DNA of 45,942 nucleotides from Methylococcaceae bacterium. Its GTDB lineage: Bacteria; Pseudomonadota; Gammaproteobacteria; Methylococcales; Methylomonadaceae. The notes under the pieces are model-generated. The model had not been told where the DNA came from, ran no database searches, and saw nothing but the letters and a program-made list of their open reading frames with translations. Where the stretch lies: positions 1 through 45,942 of the forward strand of contig JAIFMS010000159.1 of assembly GCA_020048335.1 (NCBI GenBank), written 5' to 3'. This document shows positions 7,761 through 16,916 of the stretch, in pieces (the first letter of the stretch is position 1; each line of letters starts with the position of its first letter). A program made the position numbers and the translations under genes.

Positions 7761-10700
7761 TTAAATGTGCTGGCGCATATAATTTTCAAATGTTTGACTA
7801 TCTAAGGGTTTACTAAATAAATAACCTTGATAATGAAAACAGCCTTGAGTTTTTAAAAAATCCAATTGTGCCTCTGTTTCAACCCCTTCTGCAATCACTG
7901 CCAAGCGCAAATGACGAGCCATTGAAATAATCGTTTCTACAATCACTTTATCATTATCATCATGCTCAATATCATCAACAAAGGCTTTATCTATTTTTAA
8001 CTCATTCAACGGTAAACGCTTTAAATACGCAAGGGAAGAATACCCCGTACCAAAATCATCAATTGAAAAAGTAAATCCTAAACTTCTTAATTGCAGCATT
8101 TTTTCAATAGTTTGATCAATACGGTCTAAAAAAACACTTTCAGTTAATTCTAAAATAATCACAGCGGCATTGACTTGTGTTTCTGCGACTAATTTTGTGA
8201 GTTTTGGGAAAAAATCGACTTCTTTAAACTGTTTAGAACTGACATTAATTGAAATATGCTGATCTTTTTTTAACACCCCAGTTTCTAACCAAGTTTTTAT
8301 TTGCAAAAAACTTTCTCGAAAAACCCAATACCCAATCTCCACAATAAGTCCTGCTTCCTCAGCAATAGGAACAAATTTATTGGGTGAAATAAAACCTAAC
8401 TCAGGCACATTCCAGCGCAATAAAATCTCCGCCCCTGTGATTTTTTTTAAATGATTAAATTGTGGTTGATAATATAAGGTAAATTGTTCCAAACGAATAG
8501 CAGAGCGTAAATTTTTCTCAATTTCTAATCGTTTATCAGCCGCTTCCTGCATTTCAGAACGGTAAAATTGAAAGTTATTTCGACCATTATCTTTAGCACG
8601 ATAGAGTGCCGTATCGGCTTGTTTTAAAACATGGGTTACATTTTGTTCTTTTAAAGGAAATAGCGTAATACCTACGCTAGCATTATTATGATAACTGTGT
8701 TGTTTTAATAAATAAGGTTCGCGTAAAGTGATTAAAATCTGTTCGGTTATTTTGCCCGCCAGATGAATCGCTATTTCTAATGAATTGCTTAAATTAACAA
8801 GTAATATCACAAATTCATCACCCCCTAGACGCGCGACTATATCTTCTTGCCGCAAATGCGTTTTTAAGCGTGTTGCAACTTGGGTTAATAATTCATCGCC
8901 TATTTCATGCCCTAATGAATCATTAATGTGTTTAAATTGGTCTAAATCTAAAAATAATAATGCACCGAATTGTCCATGCCGTTTTGCTGCAATAAACGCT
9001 TTGTTTAACTGTTCAGAAAGCAACCGGCGATTAGGCAAATTTGTGAGCGCATCATAATAAGCCAATTGTGTAATTTGAGCCTCAGCCTGTTTACGTTCAT
9101 TAATACTTACGCCTGCACCGCGTAGTTTTATAAATTCACCATTTTTATCTAAAACCACTTGCCCTTTGACTTCTTCCCACAAAATTTCATTTGTGGGGGT
9201 TTTATTTTGAAAAGTTAATTCAAAATTACTTTTTTTAGCAATCGCTTTATTAAGAATATGTGTAACATCAGGAATATCTGTCTCCAGTAGAGTATCAAAA
9301 ATAGACTTTCCTAATAATTGCGCAACAGTATATCCTTTAACAGCTTGAACTCTTTCAGTTAAATAGCAGTAGGTTAATTGTCTATCTAATTCCCAAATAT
9401 ACGCCCCCGATGCTTCAATCACGCTTCTAAAGCGTTCTTCACTTAATTGCAATGCAGAATAGGTCATATATTGTTTGGTGACATCTTGAAAAACTAAAAT
9501 AACGCCAATAATAGAATTATTTTTATCTCGAATAGGGGCGGCACTATCGGCAATTTGAAAGGCTTTTCCTTGTTTGGAGATTAAAACAGTATGATTGGCA
9601 AGTCCTACAATAACTCCTTCGCGAATGACTTTTTCAACTGGATTTTCAACCACTTCTTGGGTTTGTGCATTCACAATACAAAAAACATCACTTAAAACAA
9701 TGCCTTCTGCTTGCGAAAAATGCCAACCTGTCATGTTTTCTGCCACAGGATTCATACGAGTTATTTTTCCTTTTGTATCCGTGACAATAACCGCATCCCC
9801 GATAGAATTAAGGGTAATTGCAAGTCGTTCTTCTCGGTCACGCAATTGTTCTTCGGCTTGTTGTTTTAATTGTTCTAATTCAATTTTTTCCAATGCAAAA
9901 CTAATATCTTTTGTCATTTCATCCAATAAAGAAATAACATCATCGGTAAAATAATCGACCCGATTTGCATAAAGGGCAAATACACCAATCACTTGTTTAA
10001 ATTTACAGATTGGAAAAGCGGCACTTGCACAAATTTTAGATTTTTCAGCCGCGTGTTGCCACGGTTTTGTTAAAGGACTTTTACAAAAATTATTAACAAC
10101 CATATTGCGATTTTCACGAATAGCAATGGCAGAAGGGCCTTGTCCTTGAGCAAGAGTAGGATTGAGTGAAATTGTTAAGCTGTCTAAATAGGCTAAAGCC
10201 GAACCTGATTTTGCTAAAATATCAACCGACTGGGTTTGTTGATTACTTAATCCTATCCAAGCTAGAACCAAGCTGGGTTTTTTAACTGCAATAGTACAAA
10301 CATCATCAAATAATTGTTGTTGTGATTGAACACGAATCAATAGCTTATTCGTTGCACTTAATAAAGAGTATAAATTTTTTTGTTTGGTTAATTGAGTTTG
10401 AAAAGTTAATAGATTTTCGGTTAATTGATTAAACGAATGTCCTAAAATAGCCAGTTCACCGTTCCCTGTTAAATTTGCTTTGACGGTTGTATTGTATGAA
10501 AACTCATCCATGGCGTGTATTAAATGCTTAATAGGATGATTAATTAACTTTTTTAAAACAAGTGTTAAAAAAAACATTAATAGAATACAAATTCCCCATA
10601 ATAAACCACTTTCCGCTAACACGGTATCATAAATAGCTGCTAATAATTGCGATATATCATAGCGAATATATAAAACACCATAGGAAGTGGAGCGGATATT

Positions 10701-11147
10701 ATTAATCTGTGGGTAATGCACAGGAAAATAAGCGGTAATAACAGAGGTATTTTCACTGAGTTCAACAATGGGTTTTGATGTAATAGTTAATGGAAACAGT
10801 TCTGTTTTAAATTGCGGGAAAACATTAAAGATATATTTGTTTTTCCAAGCATAGCGTGTTGCATATTGCACTTTTTTATCAGGGCTAATTAAAGCCAGTG
10901 TTTCTACTTCGGACTCTAATCCTAACCCGCTAATTTCTTGTTCAATTAAATAATCATCACGATGATTTAATGCTTCTTCAATAAAGCGTTGCAAGCGTAT
11001 CATCGTGTAAGTAACGTTGGCAGTTTTTTGTTGCTTTAAACTAGCGGTTTGAACAGTTGTTTGATAAAAAAACATCCCTATAATTAAAACGGTAGTGAAA
11101 ATAAAAACAATACTGGGAATCCATAACCGTAAATTAACCGTTTTCAT
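7761..11147 (-). CDS. Membrane HAMP-GAF-PAS-PAS-GGDEF-EAL c-di-GMP protein
   Basis: 1128 residues. Order: membrane helix (about 10-28), periplasmic sensor region (about 30-175), second helix (about 180-198), HAMP-like linker, GAF (about 265-420), coiled coil, two PAS domains (about 435-555 and 565-690), GGDEF (about 695-850) and EAL (about 860-1120). The cyclase loop reads RLGGDEFVILL and looks intact. The phosphodiesterase signature is AEILLRW (EIL instead of EAL, with Glu kept), and the downstream metal and catalytic motifs LELTESVFL, DDFGTGYSS and AEGVET are all present. It could therefore make or degrade c-di-GMP. Its start overlaps the end of a substrate-binding lipoprotein gene by 14 nt, suggesting that protein is its periplasmic ligand sensor. 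Confidence 0.9.
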   Translation of the reverse strand: MKTVNLRLWIPSIVFIFTTVLIIGMFFYQTTVQTASLKQQKTANVTYTMIRLQRFIEEALNHRDDYLIEQEISGLGLESEVETLALISPDKKVQYATRYAWKNKYIFNVFPQFKTELFPLTITSKPIVELSENTSVITAYFPVHYPQINNIRSTSYGVLYIRYDISQLLAAIYDTVLAESGLLWGICILLMFFLTLVLKKLINHPIKHLIHAMDEFSYNTTVKANLTGNGELAILGHSFNQLTENLLTFQTQLTKQKNLYSLLSATNKLLIRVQSQQQLFDDVCTIAVKKPSLVLAWIGLSNQQTQSVDILAKSGSALAYLDSLTISLNPTLAQGQGPSAIAIRENRNMVVNNFCKSPLTKPWQHAAEKSKICASAAFPICKFKQVIGVFALYANRVDYFTDDVISLLDEMTKDISFALEKIELEQLKQQAEEQLRDREERLAITLNSIGDAVIVTDTKGKITRMNPVAENMTGWHFSQAEGIVLSDVFCIVNAQTQEVVENPVEKVIREGVIVGLANHTVLISKQGKAFQIADSAAPIRDKNNSIIGVILVFQDVTKQYMTYSALQLSEERFRSVIEASGAYIWELDRQLTYCYLTERVQAVKGYTVAQLLGKSIFDTLLETDIPDVTHILNKAIAKKSNFELTFQNKTPTNEILWEEVKGQVVLDKNGEFIKLRGAGVSINERKQAEAQITQLAYYDALTNLPNRRLLSEQLNKAFIAAKRHGQFGALLFLDLDQFKHINDSLGHEIGDELLTQVATRLKTHLRQEDIVARLGGDEFVILLVNLSNSLEIAIHLAGKITEQILITLREPYLLKQHSYHNNASVGITLFPLKEQNVTHVLKQADTALYRAKDNGRNNFQFYRSEMQEAADKRLEIEKNLRSAIRLEQFTLYYQPQFNHLKKITGAEILLRWNVPELGFISPNKFVPIAEEAGLIVEIGYWVFRESFLQIKTWLETGVLKKDQHISINVSSKQFKEVDFFPKLTKLVAETQVNAAVIILELTESVFLDRIDQTIEKMLQLRSLGFTFSIDDFGTGYSSLAYLKRLPLNELKIDKAFVDDIEHDDNDKVIVETIISMARHLRLAVIAEGVETEAQLDFLKTQGCFHYQGYLFSKPLDSQTFENYMRQHI

Positions 11148-12120
11148 TATTTATCTCGGTAGGTAAAAAAGAACTATTGATTAAAGGGTCGGTGGTTATT
11201 TTTTTAAATAATAAATGCTGTTTTAGCATTAATTGGATAAGATGATTGGCTGAAATTTTTAAAGAAGGATTTCTCCCTACTAATAGCTGTTTATTTTCGG
11301 CTACATCTGGGCTGTACATTCCTTTAAATTGTAACCGCACTTCTTCAGGCGCAAGCTGTAGTCGGTCTGCCATGCCAATTGCCGCTTGTTCGGGAGAAAC
11401 GGTAAAATAATTCAGAGCCTTAAAATAGGCGATGAGCAGCTGTTTTAATTGCTCAGGTCTTTGCTCAACGATGGCTTGATGGGTGACTAAAACATCGACA
11501 ATGCGGTTGGGAATTTTTGAACTGTCAAAAAGTTGCTTTGCGCCTAAGGCAAGTAATTGACTTTTAACAGGTTCAAACGTGACAACTGCATCAACGTTGC
11601 CTTGTTGGTAGGCACTTAAATGCTCATCAATACTCAGCGGCACAAGGGTAATTTCTGACGTTTGAAGATGTGCCTCTGTTAATGCGCCATCCAGTAAAAT
11701 AGCGCCTACCGCTGCATTTTCTACGCCGATTCGTTTGCCTTTCATGGCTGCCAATGTGCCGATAGAGGGTGAGGCTAATAAAACATCGCCCCCATGAGAA
11801 ATGTCAATGACTGCAATCACCCGAATGCTTTGGTCGTGTTGGGCAAGGGTGAGGGCTTCATCAAGCGTGAGGGCGGCAACATCCAATAAGTGATTGCGAA
11901 AAGCATGGCTGACCTCGGTTGCAGAAGGAAGTTCCACCATTTTAATGGCGGTGTTTTGTAAATAACCCAGATGACGGGCTAAATAAAAAATTTCATAGCC
12001 TGGCCAAATATTGGTGCCAACTTTTAAGGGCGGCTGGTGTTTTAAATCACAGCTACTAACAAGTGAGCATAAAGTAAACAATAAAATAATGCGTAAGGCA
12101 ATAGCATATTGGGTCAGCAT
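11134..12120 (-). CDS. SsuA/TauA/NMT1-like substrate-binding lipoprotein
   Basis: About 328 residues from the ATG at 12120, chosen because AGGA lies 6 nt upstream and a lipoprotein signal follows directly (IILLFTLCSLVSSC, lipobox V-S-S-C). The mature part begins with LKVGTNIWPGYEIFYLAR, the fold of periplasmic binding proteins for nitrate, sulfonates, taurine or thiamine precursors. Further motifs are KGKRIGVENAAVG and GNVDAVVTFEPV. No ABC permease or ATPase gene is adjacent; instead the gene overlaps a GGDEF-EAL receptor. A sensing rather than uptake role is inferred. An upstream extension in the same frame exists but would bury the signal peptide. Confidence 0.82.
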   Translation of the reverse strand: MLTQYAIALRIILLFTLCSLVSSCDLKHQPPLKVGTNIWPGYEIFYLARHLGYLQNTAIKMVELPSATEVSHAFRNHLLDVAALTLDEALTLAQHDQSIRVIAVIDISHGGDVLLASPSIGTLAAMKGKRIGVENAAVGAILLDGALTEAHLQTSEITLVPLSIDEHLSAYQQGNVDAVVTFEPVKSQLLALGAKQLFDSSKIPNRIVDVLVTHQAIVEQRPEQLKQLLIAYFKALNYFTVSPEQAAIGMADRLQLAPEEVRLQFKGMYSPDVAENKQLLVGRNPSLKISANHLIQLMLKQHLLFKKITTDPLINSSFLPTEINNENG

Positions 12121-12277
12121 AAAAAATCCTAGTATCTGCATAGACAGAAGGGAGCTATGGAGGTGAAACATTCGATTAAAACACGGTTTCTGATCGTTTA
12201 AATAGGATAAAGCATGACACATAGGTGGTTCTAGTTAAAGCGATTTGACTTTGGGGCTAGAACATTAGGGCAGTGAC

Positions 12278-13867
12278 CTAGGTCTTTAAAATTCTGGTTA
12301 AAGGGCCAGGTTCTGGCATATTCGCAGACTCTGTTTGCTTATCACAGGCTGCAATAAACGCGGCTAATTCGACTTGTTTTTGCGCCTGTTCCTGTTGATG
12401 TAACGCAAGGGCTTGAAAAACGCCATTTTCAAGGGAAAGCAAAGCCGTTGCCAAGCCTTTTTTTAATCCGCGTAACGCCGCTTTTTCGAGTGAGGGCTGC
12501 ATTTTTTTCTGCACAAAATACGGCAATGCCCAGCTTATTAAAATTAACAAACTGCTATGTGCGACAAAATCCACCCCTAAATACGCTTGATGGTGTAGAG
12601 AGCTTTCATAATAGCTGACAAAAACTTGATACCCTACGCCGCTAAGTGCCGTTAAAGGAAATAATACAGCACAAATTGCCACCAGTTTTAATACGCCGCG
12701 TTGCACCGCATTCCCAGGTTTAATTAACGCCGTTCGACAACTTAATTCAGTTTGCTGCTCAATTTGTTTGCCCGCTTGTTTTTTAAGTTCTACAAAGCGA
12801 TTTTTTAAAGGCAAAGAAGCAATGTGTAAGTGATTAGCGGTCAATAGTAGCGCGTCTAAACCATCATTAAAACGGGTTTGCGCCCATTCATCCCAGAGTT
12901 GTAAAGGCTGCTGTTTCACCATTATATCGGTATTTTTTAGGGCATAGCGTTTGGCATAGTGCTGTAAATTCCAGAGAAATCCCTGTGTTAAGACAGCGGC
13001 TATTTTTTGCCATTGCTGTTGCCAGTCTTTTGTTAAAGTGGCAAAGGCGGAGGTTTCTGCAAATAAACCCTGACACGCCAGCAATTGCTGCTTGAGCTGT
13101 TGTTTTTTAAGCTGTGATTGATATAACGCTAATTGTTGAATATTTTTTTCGCTCGTAAGCGTTTCCAAACATGACAATAATCCGTTAAATTCATCAGGTT
13201 CGGTAAATTCAGTGCAACTGGTGCGAAAAATGAACGGTTCAGTAAAACCTGCACTGTGCAGTTGTTGAGTAAAATCATCATATTGCGCAATACTGCCTTT
13301 ATCCCATTGATTTAACACAAATAACCAGCCATGCCGCGCCCCTTCGGCTTGTAATAATCGCCACGCTTTGCCATCTTTATAGCGTTCAGGACTGACCACA
13401 TAAATCAGCACGTCAATATAAGGCAGCCATTGCAACACCAGTTGTTTGTTATGCGATTCGGTGCTGTCAAAATCAGGCATATCAATCCAGATACTGTTTT
13501 TTTGCTGCACATCGTGATGTTGAGCGAGAGTGATTTTCTGCACAGGCAAATCAGCGGGTAATTCCCCTAAACTGACCGATTGATGATGATACAGCGTGAC
13601 CTCGCGCGAAGTTGGACGCTCTATCCCTGATTGGGCAATCGCTTGACCTGCAAGGCGATTTAATAAGCTACTTTTTCCCACGCCCGTGCCGCCCATAAAA
13701 GCGACAATTAACGGGCGAGTTTGCGCGTGAATGGTTAAACTGGTGGGCGGGTTAGCGGTTATTTCCAATAAGGAAGCAACATCAGCGGCAGTGAACCACT
13801 GTTGTTCAAGTGTATGCTCAACCCATTGTTTTATGGTTGCTTGAAGTTCAGAATAATCGTAAGCCAT
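12278..13867 (-). CDS. Dynamin-like membrane GTPase, second of a pair
   Basis: 529 residues. The G1 P-loop GGTGVGKSSLLN lies near residue 60, a G3-like WIDMPDFDSTE near 132, and a G4-like LNQWDKG near 185, where the usual Lys of NKxD is Gln. Two hydrophobic segments around residues 388-440 (KLVAICAVLFPLTALSG and HSSLLILISWALPYFV) predict membrane insertion, flanked by Gln/Leu-rich helices. This resembles bacterial dynamin-like proteins. It overlaps the upstream GTPase gene by 20 nt and shares its DxPDFDS signature, so they probably act as a hetero-pair. The function is unassigned. Confidence 0.75.
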   Translation of the reverse strand: MAYDYSELQATIKQWVEHTLEQQWFTAADVASLLEITANPPTSLTIHAQTRPLIVAFMGGTGVGKSSLLNRLAGQAIAQSGIERPTSREVTLYHHQSVSLGELPADLPVQKITLAQHHDVQQKNSIWIDMPDFDSTESHNKQLVLQWLPYIDVLIYVVSPERYKDGKAWRLLQAEGARHGWLFVLNQWDKGSIAQYDDFTQQLHSAGFTEPFIFRTSCTEFTEPDEFNGLLSCLETLTSEKNIQQLALYQSQLKKQQLKQQLLACQGLFAETSAFATLTKDWQQQWQKIAAVLTQGFLWNLQHYAKRYALKNTDIMVKQQPLQLWDEWAQTRFNDGLDALLLTANHLHIASLPLKNRFVELKKQAGKQIEQQTELSCRTALIKPGNAVQRGVLKLVAICAVLFPLTALSGVGYQVFVSYYESSLHHQAYLGVDFVAHSSLLILISWALPYFVQKKMQPSLEKAALRGLKKGLATALLSLENGVFQALALHQQEQAQKQVELAAFIAACDKQTESANMPEPGPLTRILKT

Positions 13868-15593
13868 GTCGTTTTTCTATGCGTTGCTGTTGGGCGTGCT
13901 GTAATTGTTCGGGGCTGATGGCAAAACGCTGATGGTCGGCTGTTAAATCAGGCAGTTCGAGTAAGGCACGACGTAACACAGCGGTAAAAACAGAGTTTTG
14001 TAAGGTCAATAATTGCTGCTGTTTTAATTGCGCTTCTACCGTTTTCATATAACCGCCAATCGCGCTTTCGGTCAGCAGTGCGGTGATAGACATCATCGCA
14101 GGGGTGATAAATAAATCGTGTAAGCCAATTCCACCAAAATGAATCGTTAGTCCAACCAGTGCGGCATCGGCACTAATCCGTGTTGCCCGCAAACTGTTTA
14201 AAATAATTGGATGCTGCTCTAATTGGAGATAAAGCCGCTGTGCGGTGGCATCGACCTCTTGATAGAAAGTTTGTTGATACTGCGCGGCGGATTGATTGAA
14301 ATCTTGCAATAATTCTGCTTGTTGTTGCCGCAATAAACGGCGCAGGCTTTGCCACCAACGTTGCGCTTCACTGCCACTGTCATGTTTGTCTAAGAGCTGC
14401 TCTGCCAATTGCGTTAACACATGCGTGCCAATTTGGTTTAACAAAACCAATTCTTGATTGGCATACAAACTGGCTTCTTTGCTGCGTCCTAGGCGAGCGA
14501 TTTGTTTAAGTGGCCAAGTTAAAATTTGGCGCATCGTGCTTAAAAAACCTGCTAGCCCCGGAATTTCCAGTAAATTTAGCAGTTCCAAAATAGCTTGCTG
14601 GAAGGTTTCATAATGCAGTGGATGATTTAAATAATCGCGTTGGTAGTCACGCAGTCCTTCTGCAATCGCCGTATCAACCAGCGTTTGCCAGTCTTGCAGT
14701 TGCTGCTGCTCTGCCAACAGCGGTTCTATCCAACCTTGCCAATACAAATTGATTAAATTTTGCTGAGATTGCTTGTGTTGCCGATGGTCAACTTTTTTAG
14801 CCAGTTGAAAAAAAACCTGTGAATACTGGCTGTCCCAACGGGGCAAACCTGTGTGTTTTTCATAAAACAACGGCACAACCGCAGGAAACGCATCAGAGCG
14901 GGCGTGTCGCCATTTTTCTTGCAGCGATTTAATAATGATTTCTTCGTTGCCTTCGTTGAGCTTATTAATACACACTAAGGTGGGTTGTTTAAATACCGCC
15001 AAGGTTGCCATTAATTCCCAAACCGATTGGTCGGCATATTTTTCTTTACTTAATGCCAATACAATAATATCTGCCAAGGCGATAGTCCGAATCACCCCTT
15101 CTTTGTAATCGGCGGCATCAATGGAGTCAAAATCAGGCGTATCCCAAAATACACAAGGCGGCAATAAGCCTGTCGGGTGGGGATTTTCAGCTAACGCATA
15201 GCAATCATAGCGATTTTTGCTCAGTTGCTGCGGCTTCAGTTGTTGATAACGACCAAAATAGTGTTGTAAGCTGTAGCAAGCCGATTGCGAAACCTCGACA
15301 CAAAAGCCTTGCGGATGAACGGTATAGCCTGCTAATGGGCTGATTTGCGCAACTTCACTGTTCAAAATAACATTAGTTAATGAACTTTTCCCCGCTTGGG
15401 TTGGGCCGATGATGGCAATTTGTAACGGCAGTTTGGGTTCATTTTCCAAAAGCTGTCCTTTGCGCAGAAAGGCTTCGGCAAAAATAAGCTGCTCAATGCG
15501 CTGTCGATAACTGGTGGCTATCGCGCTGTTGTCCTTATGTTGCGACAAAACCGCTTGATAACGTTGTCTTAATAAAGGGATAAATTCCAGCAT
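13848..15593 (-). CDS. Dynamin-like GTPase, first of a pair
   Basis: 581 residues. The P-loop IIGPTQAGKSSLTN is near residue 66, a threonine-containing G2 stretch PLAGYTVHPQG near 90, G3 VFWDTPDFDSID near 150, and G4 CINKLNEG near 208. The C-terminal half is helical and Gln/Leu-rich, with a weakly hydrophobic stretch (about 470-515, including LHDLFITPAMMSITALL) that may contact membranes. The first gene of a two-gene unit, it is divergent from a lipoprotein gene. Tandem unequal GTPases are a known pattern among bacterial dynamin-like proteins, where partners co-assemble. The exact family is not named here because I could not run a search. Confidence 0.75.
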   Translation of the reverse strand: MLEFIPLLRQRYQAVLSQHKDNSAIATSYRQRIEQLIFAEAFLRKGQLLENEPKLPLQIAIIGPTQAGKSSLTNVILNSEVAQISPLAGYTVHPQGFCVEVSQSACYSLQHYFGRYQQLKPQQLSKNRYDCYALAENPHPTGLLPPCVFWDTPDFDSIDAADYKEGVIRTIALADIIVLALSKEKYADQSVWELMATLAVFKQPTLVCINKLNEGNEEIIIKSLQEKWRHARSDAFPAVVPLFYEKHTGLPRWDSQYSQVFFQLAKKVDHRQHKQSQQNLINLYWQGWIEPLLAEQQQLQDWQTLVDTAIAEGLRDYQRDYLNHPLHYETFQQAILELLNLLEIPGLAGFLSTMRQILTWPLKQIARLGRSKEASLYANQELVLLNQIGTHVLTQLAEQLLDKHDSGSEAQRWWQSLRRLLRQQQAELLQDFNQSAAQYQQTFYQEVDATAQRLYLQLEQHPIILNSLRATRISADAALVGLTIHFGGIGLHDLFITPAMMSITALLTESAIGGYMKTVEAQLKQQQLLTLQNSVFTAVLRRALLELPDLTADHQRFAISPEQLQHAQQQRIEKRHGLRLF

Positions 15594-15703
15594 AAAAAAG
15601 AAGCTTCGGTTTATAATAACTTGAGTATTTTACTTTGTTTGCTAAGTTTTGGTTACTGATAAAACCGCAAGCAAAAAAGATTAACCATTATTAGGGGTGT
15701 TCG

Positions 15704-16123
15704 ATGAAAAAGTTTTTTGCAATCGCAGGAGTTATCATTTTTACCAGCTTGCTAGGGTGTTCTAGCAGTGATGAGGTCAGTGGTCGCAGTATTCGCAGTG
15801 CTTACAAATCAGTTATTTTTATTAAACGCCATTTGCCTGCTGACCAACAAGTTGAATTTGAAGTGTCATTTTGGACTATTCGCAATGCAACACCTAAGGA
15901 TAAGGATTTATTAGAGAAAGTGGGCGGTAAAAATCCGACTGAAATCATTGAAATGGCAAAAGCGATTTATCAAGAACGCAAAAATGCGGGGGCAAAAGAG
16001 TATCAAGAGTTTGCTAGTTGGAATCAGATGATTGCTAAATTCAGTCAAGAGCGGATAGAGCAGACCCGCCACAAAAAATCGGATGCCAGAGACGAAACAA
16101 ATAATGTGATGTATAAGCTTTAA
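15704..16123 (+). CDS. Small lipoprotein, DUF6694-like
   Basis: 139 residues. The signal ends in the lipobox L-L-G-C (FTSLLGCSSSD). The mature protein has a helical pattern including RSIRSAYKSVIFIKRHLPAD and a Lys/Glu-rich second half. It resembles the small lipoproteins grouped as DUF6694, but the match is by eye only. RBS AGGGGTG lies upstream of the ATG. It is transcribed away from the GTPase pair. Function unknown. Confidence 0.65.
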   Translation: MKKFFAIAGVIIFTSLLGCSSSDEVSGRSIRSAYKSVIFIKRHLPADQQVEFEVSFWTIRNATPKDKDLLEKVGGKNPTEIIEMAKAIYQERKNAGAKEYQEFASWNQMIAKFSQERIEQTRHKKSDARDETNNVMYKL

Positions 16124-16139
16124 TTTTTTGAGAAAAAAC

Positions 16140-16165
16140 TCCCTCCTTATTTTATCAAGGAGGGA
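16140..16165. terminator. Terminator between lipoprotein gene and dsbC
   Basis: TCCCTCCTT (16140-16148) pairs with AAGGAGGGA (16157-16165). On the minus strand it is followed by a T-rich run (GTTTTTTCTC), so it ends the dsbC transcript well. The plus-strand side lacks a T run and would be weaker. Confidence 0.7.
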
Positions 16166-16180
16166 AGGGCAGATAAGCTG

Positions 16181-16897
16181 TTATTCGCCGCCTGCCAAAG
16201 CTTGTGCTAGTTGTTTTGCAGGGACATAACCCGGCAAAATCGTGCCTTTTTCAGTGATAATCATCGGTGTGCCTTGCGCCCCAAATTTTACTCCCAATGC
16301 CATTTGTGCATCGATAGGATTAGTGCATTTTTTAGGTTCGGGGTCTTTGCCCTGCTTGGCGTTGGTTAATGCAGCATTTCTATCTTTGGCACACCAAACC
16401 GAAACCGCTTTATTGTAAGAATCGGAGCCTTTACCCGCGCGTGGGTAAAATAAATAACGAACCGTAATGCCTTCGGCTAAATACTGCTCCATTTCCGAAT
16501 GCAGTTTTCGGCAATAGCCACAATCAATATCGGTAAAGATACTGACTTTATATTTACTAACTTTGGGTTTAAAAATAATCATATTTTTTTCCCCCATTGC
16601 CTCAAGGTCTTGTACTCGCAGCGTGGCTAATTTGGTTTCAGTGAGGTCTTTTTTAGCTTTAATATCAATAAGATGCCCTTGTAAAATATATTTTGCATCT
16701 TCGGAGACATAAAAAAGAGACCCATCAGCTGCCACTTCATAAACCCCTTTGATTTCAGACGGATTGATTGCTGTAATGGAAATGCCTGGCATCGCGGCTA
16801 GCAAGGCTTTTTTCACCATCTCAGGATTAGCGTGACTTAAGGAGGGGGTACTTATTGCGCAAACTAAGGCCAGGGAGTTTATAAATTGTTTTGTCAT
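16181..16897 (-). CDS. dsbC: Thiol:disulfide isomerase DsbC
   Basis: About 238 residues from the ATG at 16897; a TTG 12 nt further upstream is possible. A signal peptide ending SLSHA is followed by the N-terminal dimerisation domain (about 20-80) and a thioredoxin-fold domain with the active site DCGYCRKLH near residue 120 and the cis-Pro loop QGTPMI near 212. DsbC isomerises wrong disulfides in the periplasm and is kept reduced by DsbD. It lies 19 nt after rseP at the end of the long minus-strand block, where many gammaproteobacteria have bamA. Confidence 0.92.
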   Translation of the reverse strand: MTKQFINSLALVCAISTPSLSHANPEMVKKALLAAMPGISITAINPSEIKGVYEVAADGSLFYVSEDAKYILQGHLIDIKAKKDLTETKLATLRVQDLEAMGEKNMIIFKPKVSKYKVSIFTDIDCGYCRKLHSEMEQYLAEGITVRYLFYPRAGKGSDSYNKAVSVWCAKDRNAALTNAKQGKDPEPKKCTNPIDAQMALGVKFGAQGTPMIITEKGTILPGYVPAKQLAQALAGGE

Positions 16898-16916
16898 AAT
16901 TTTTGTCAATGTGTGT

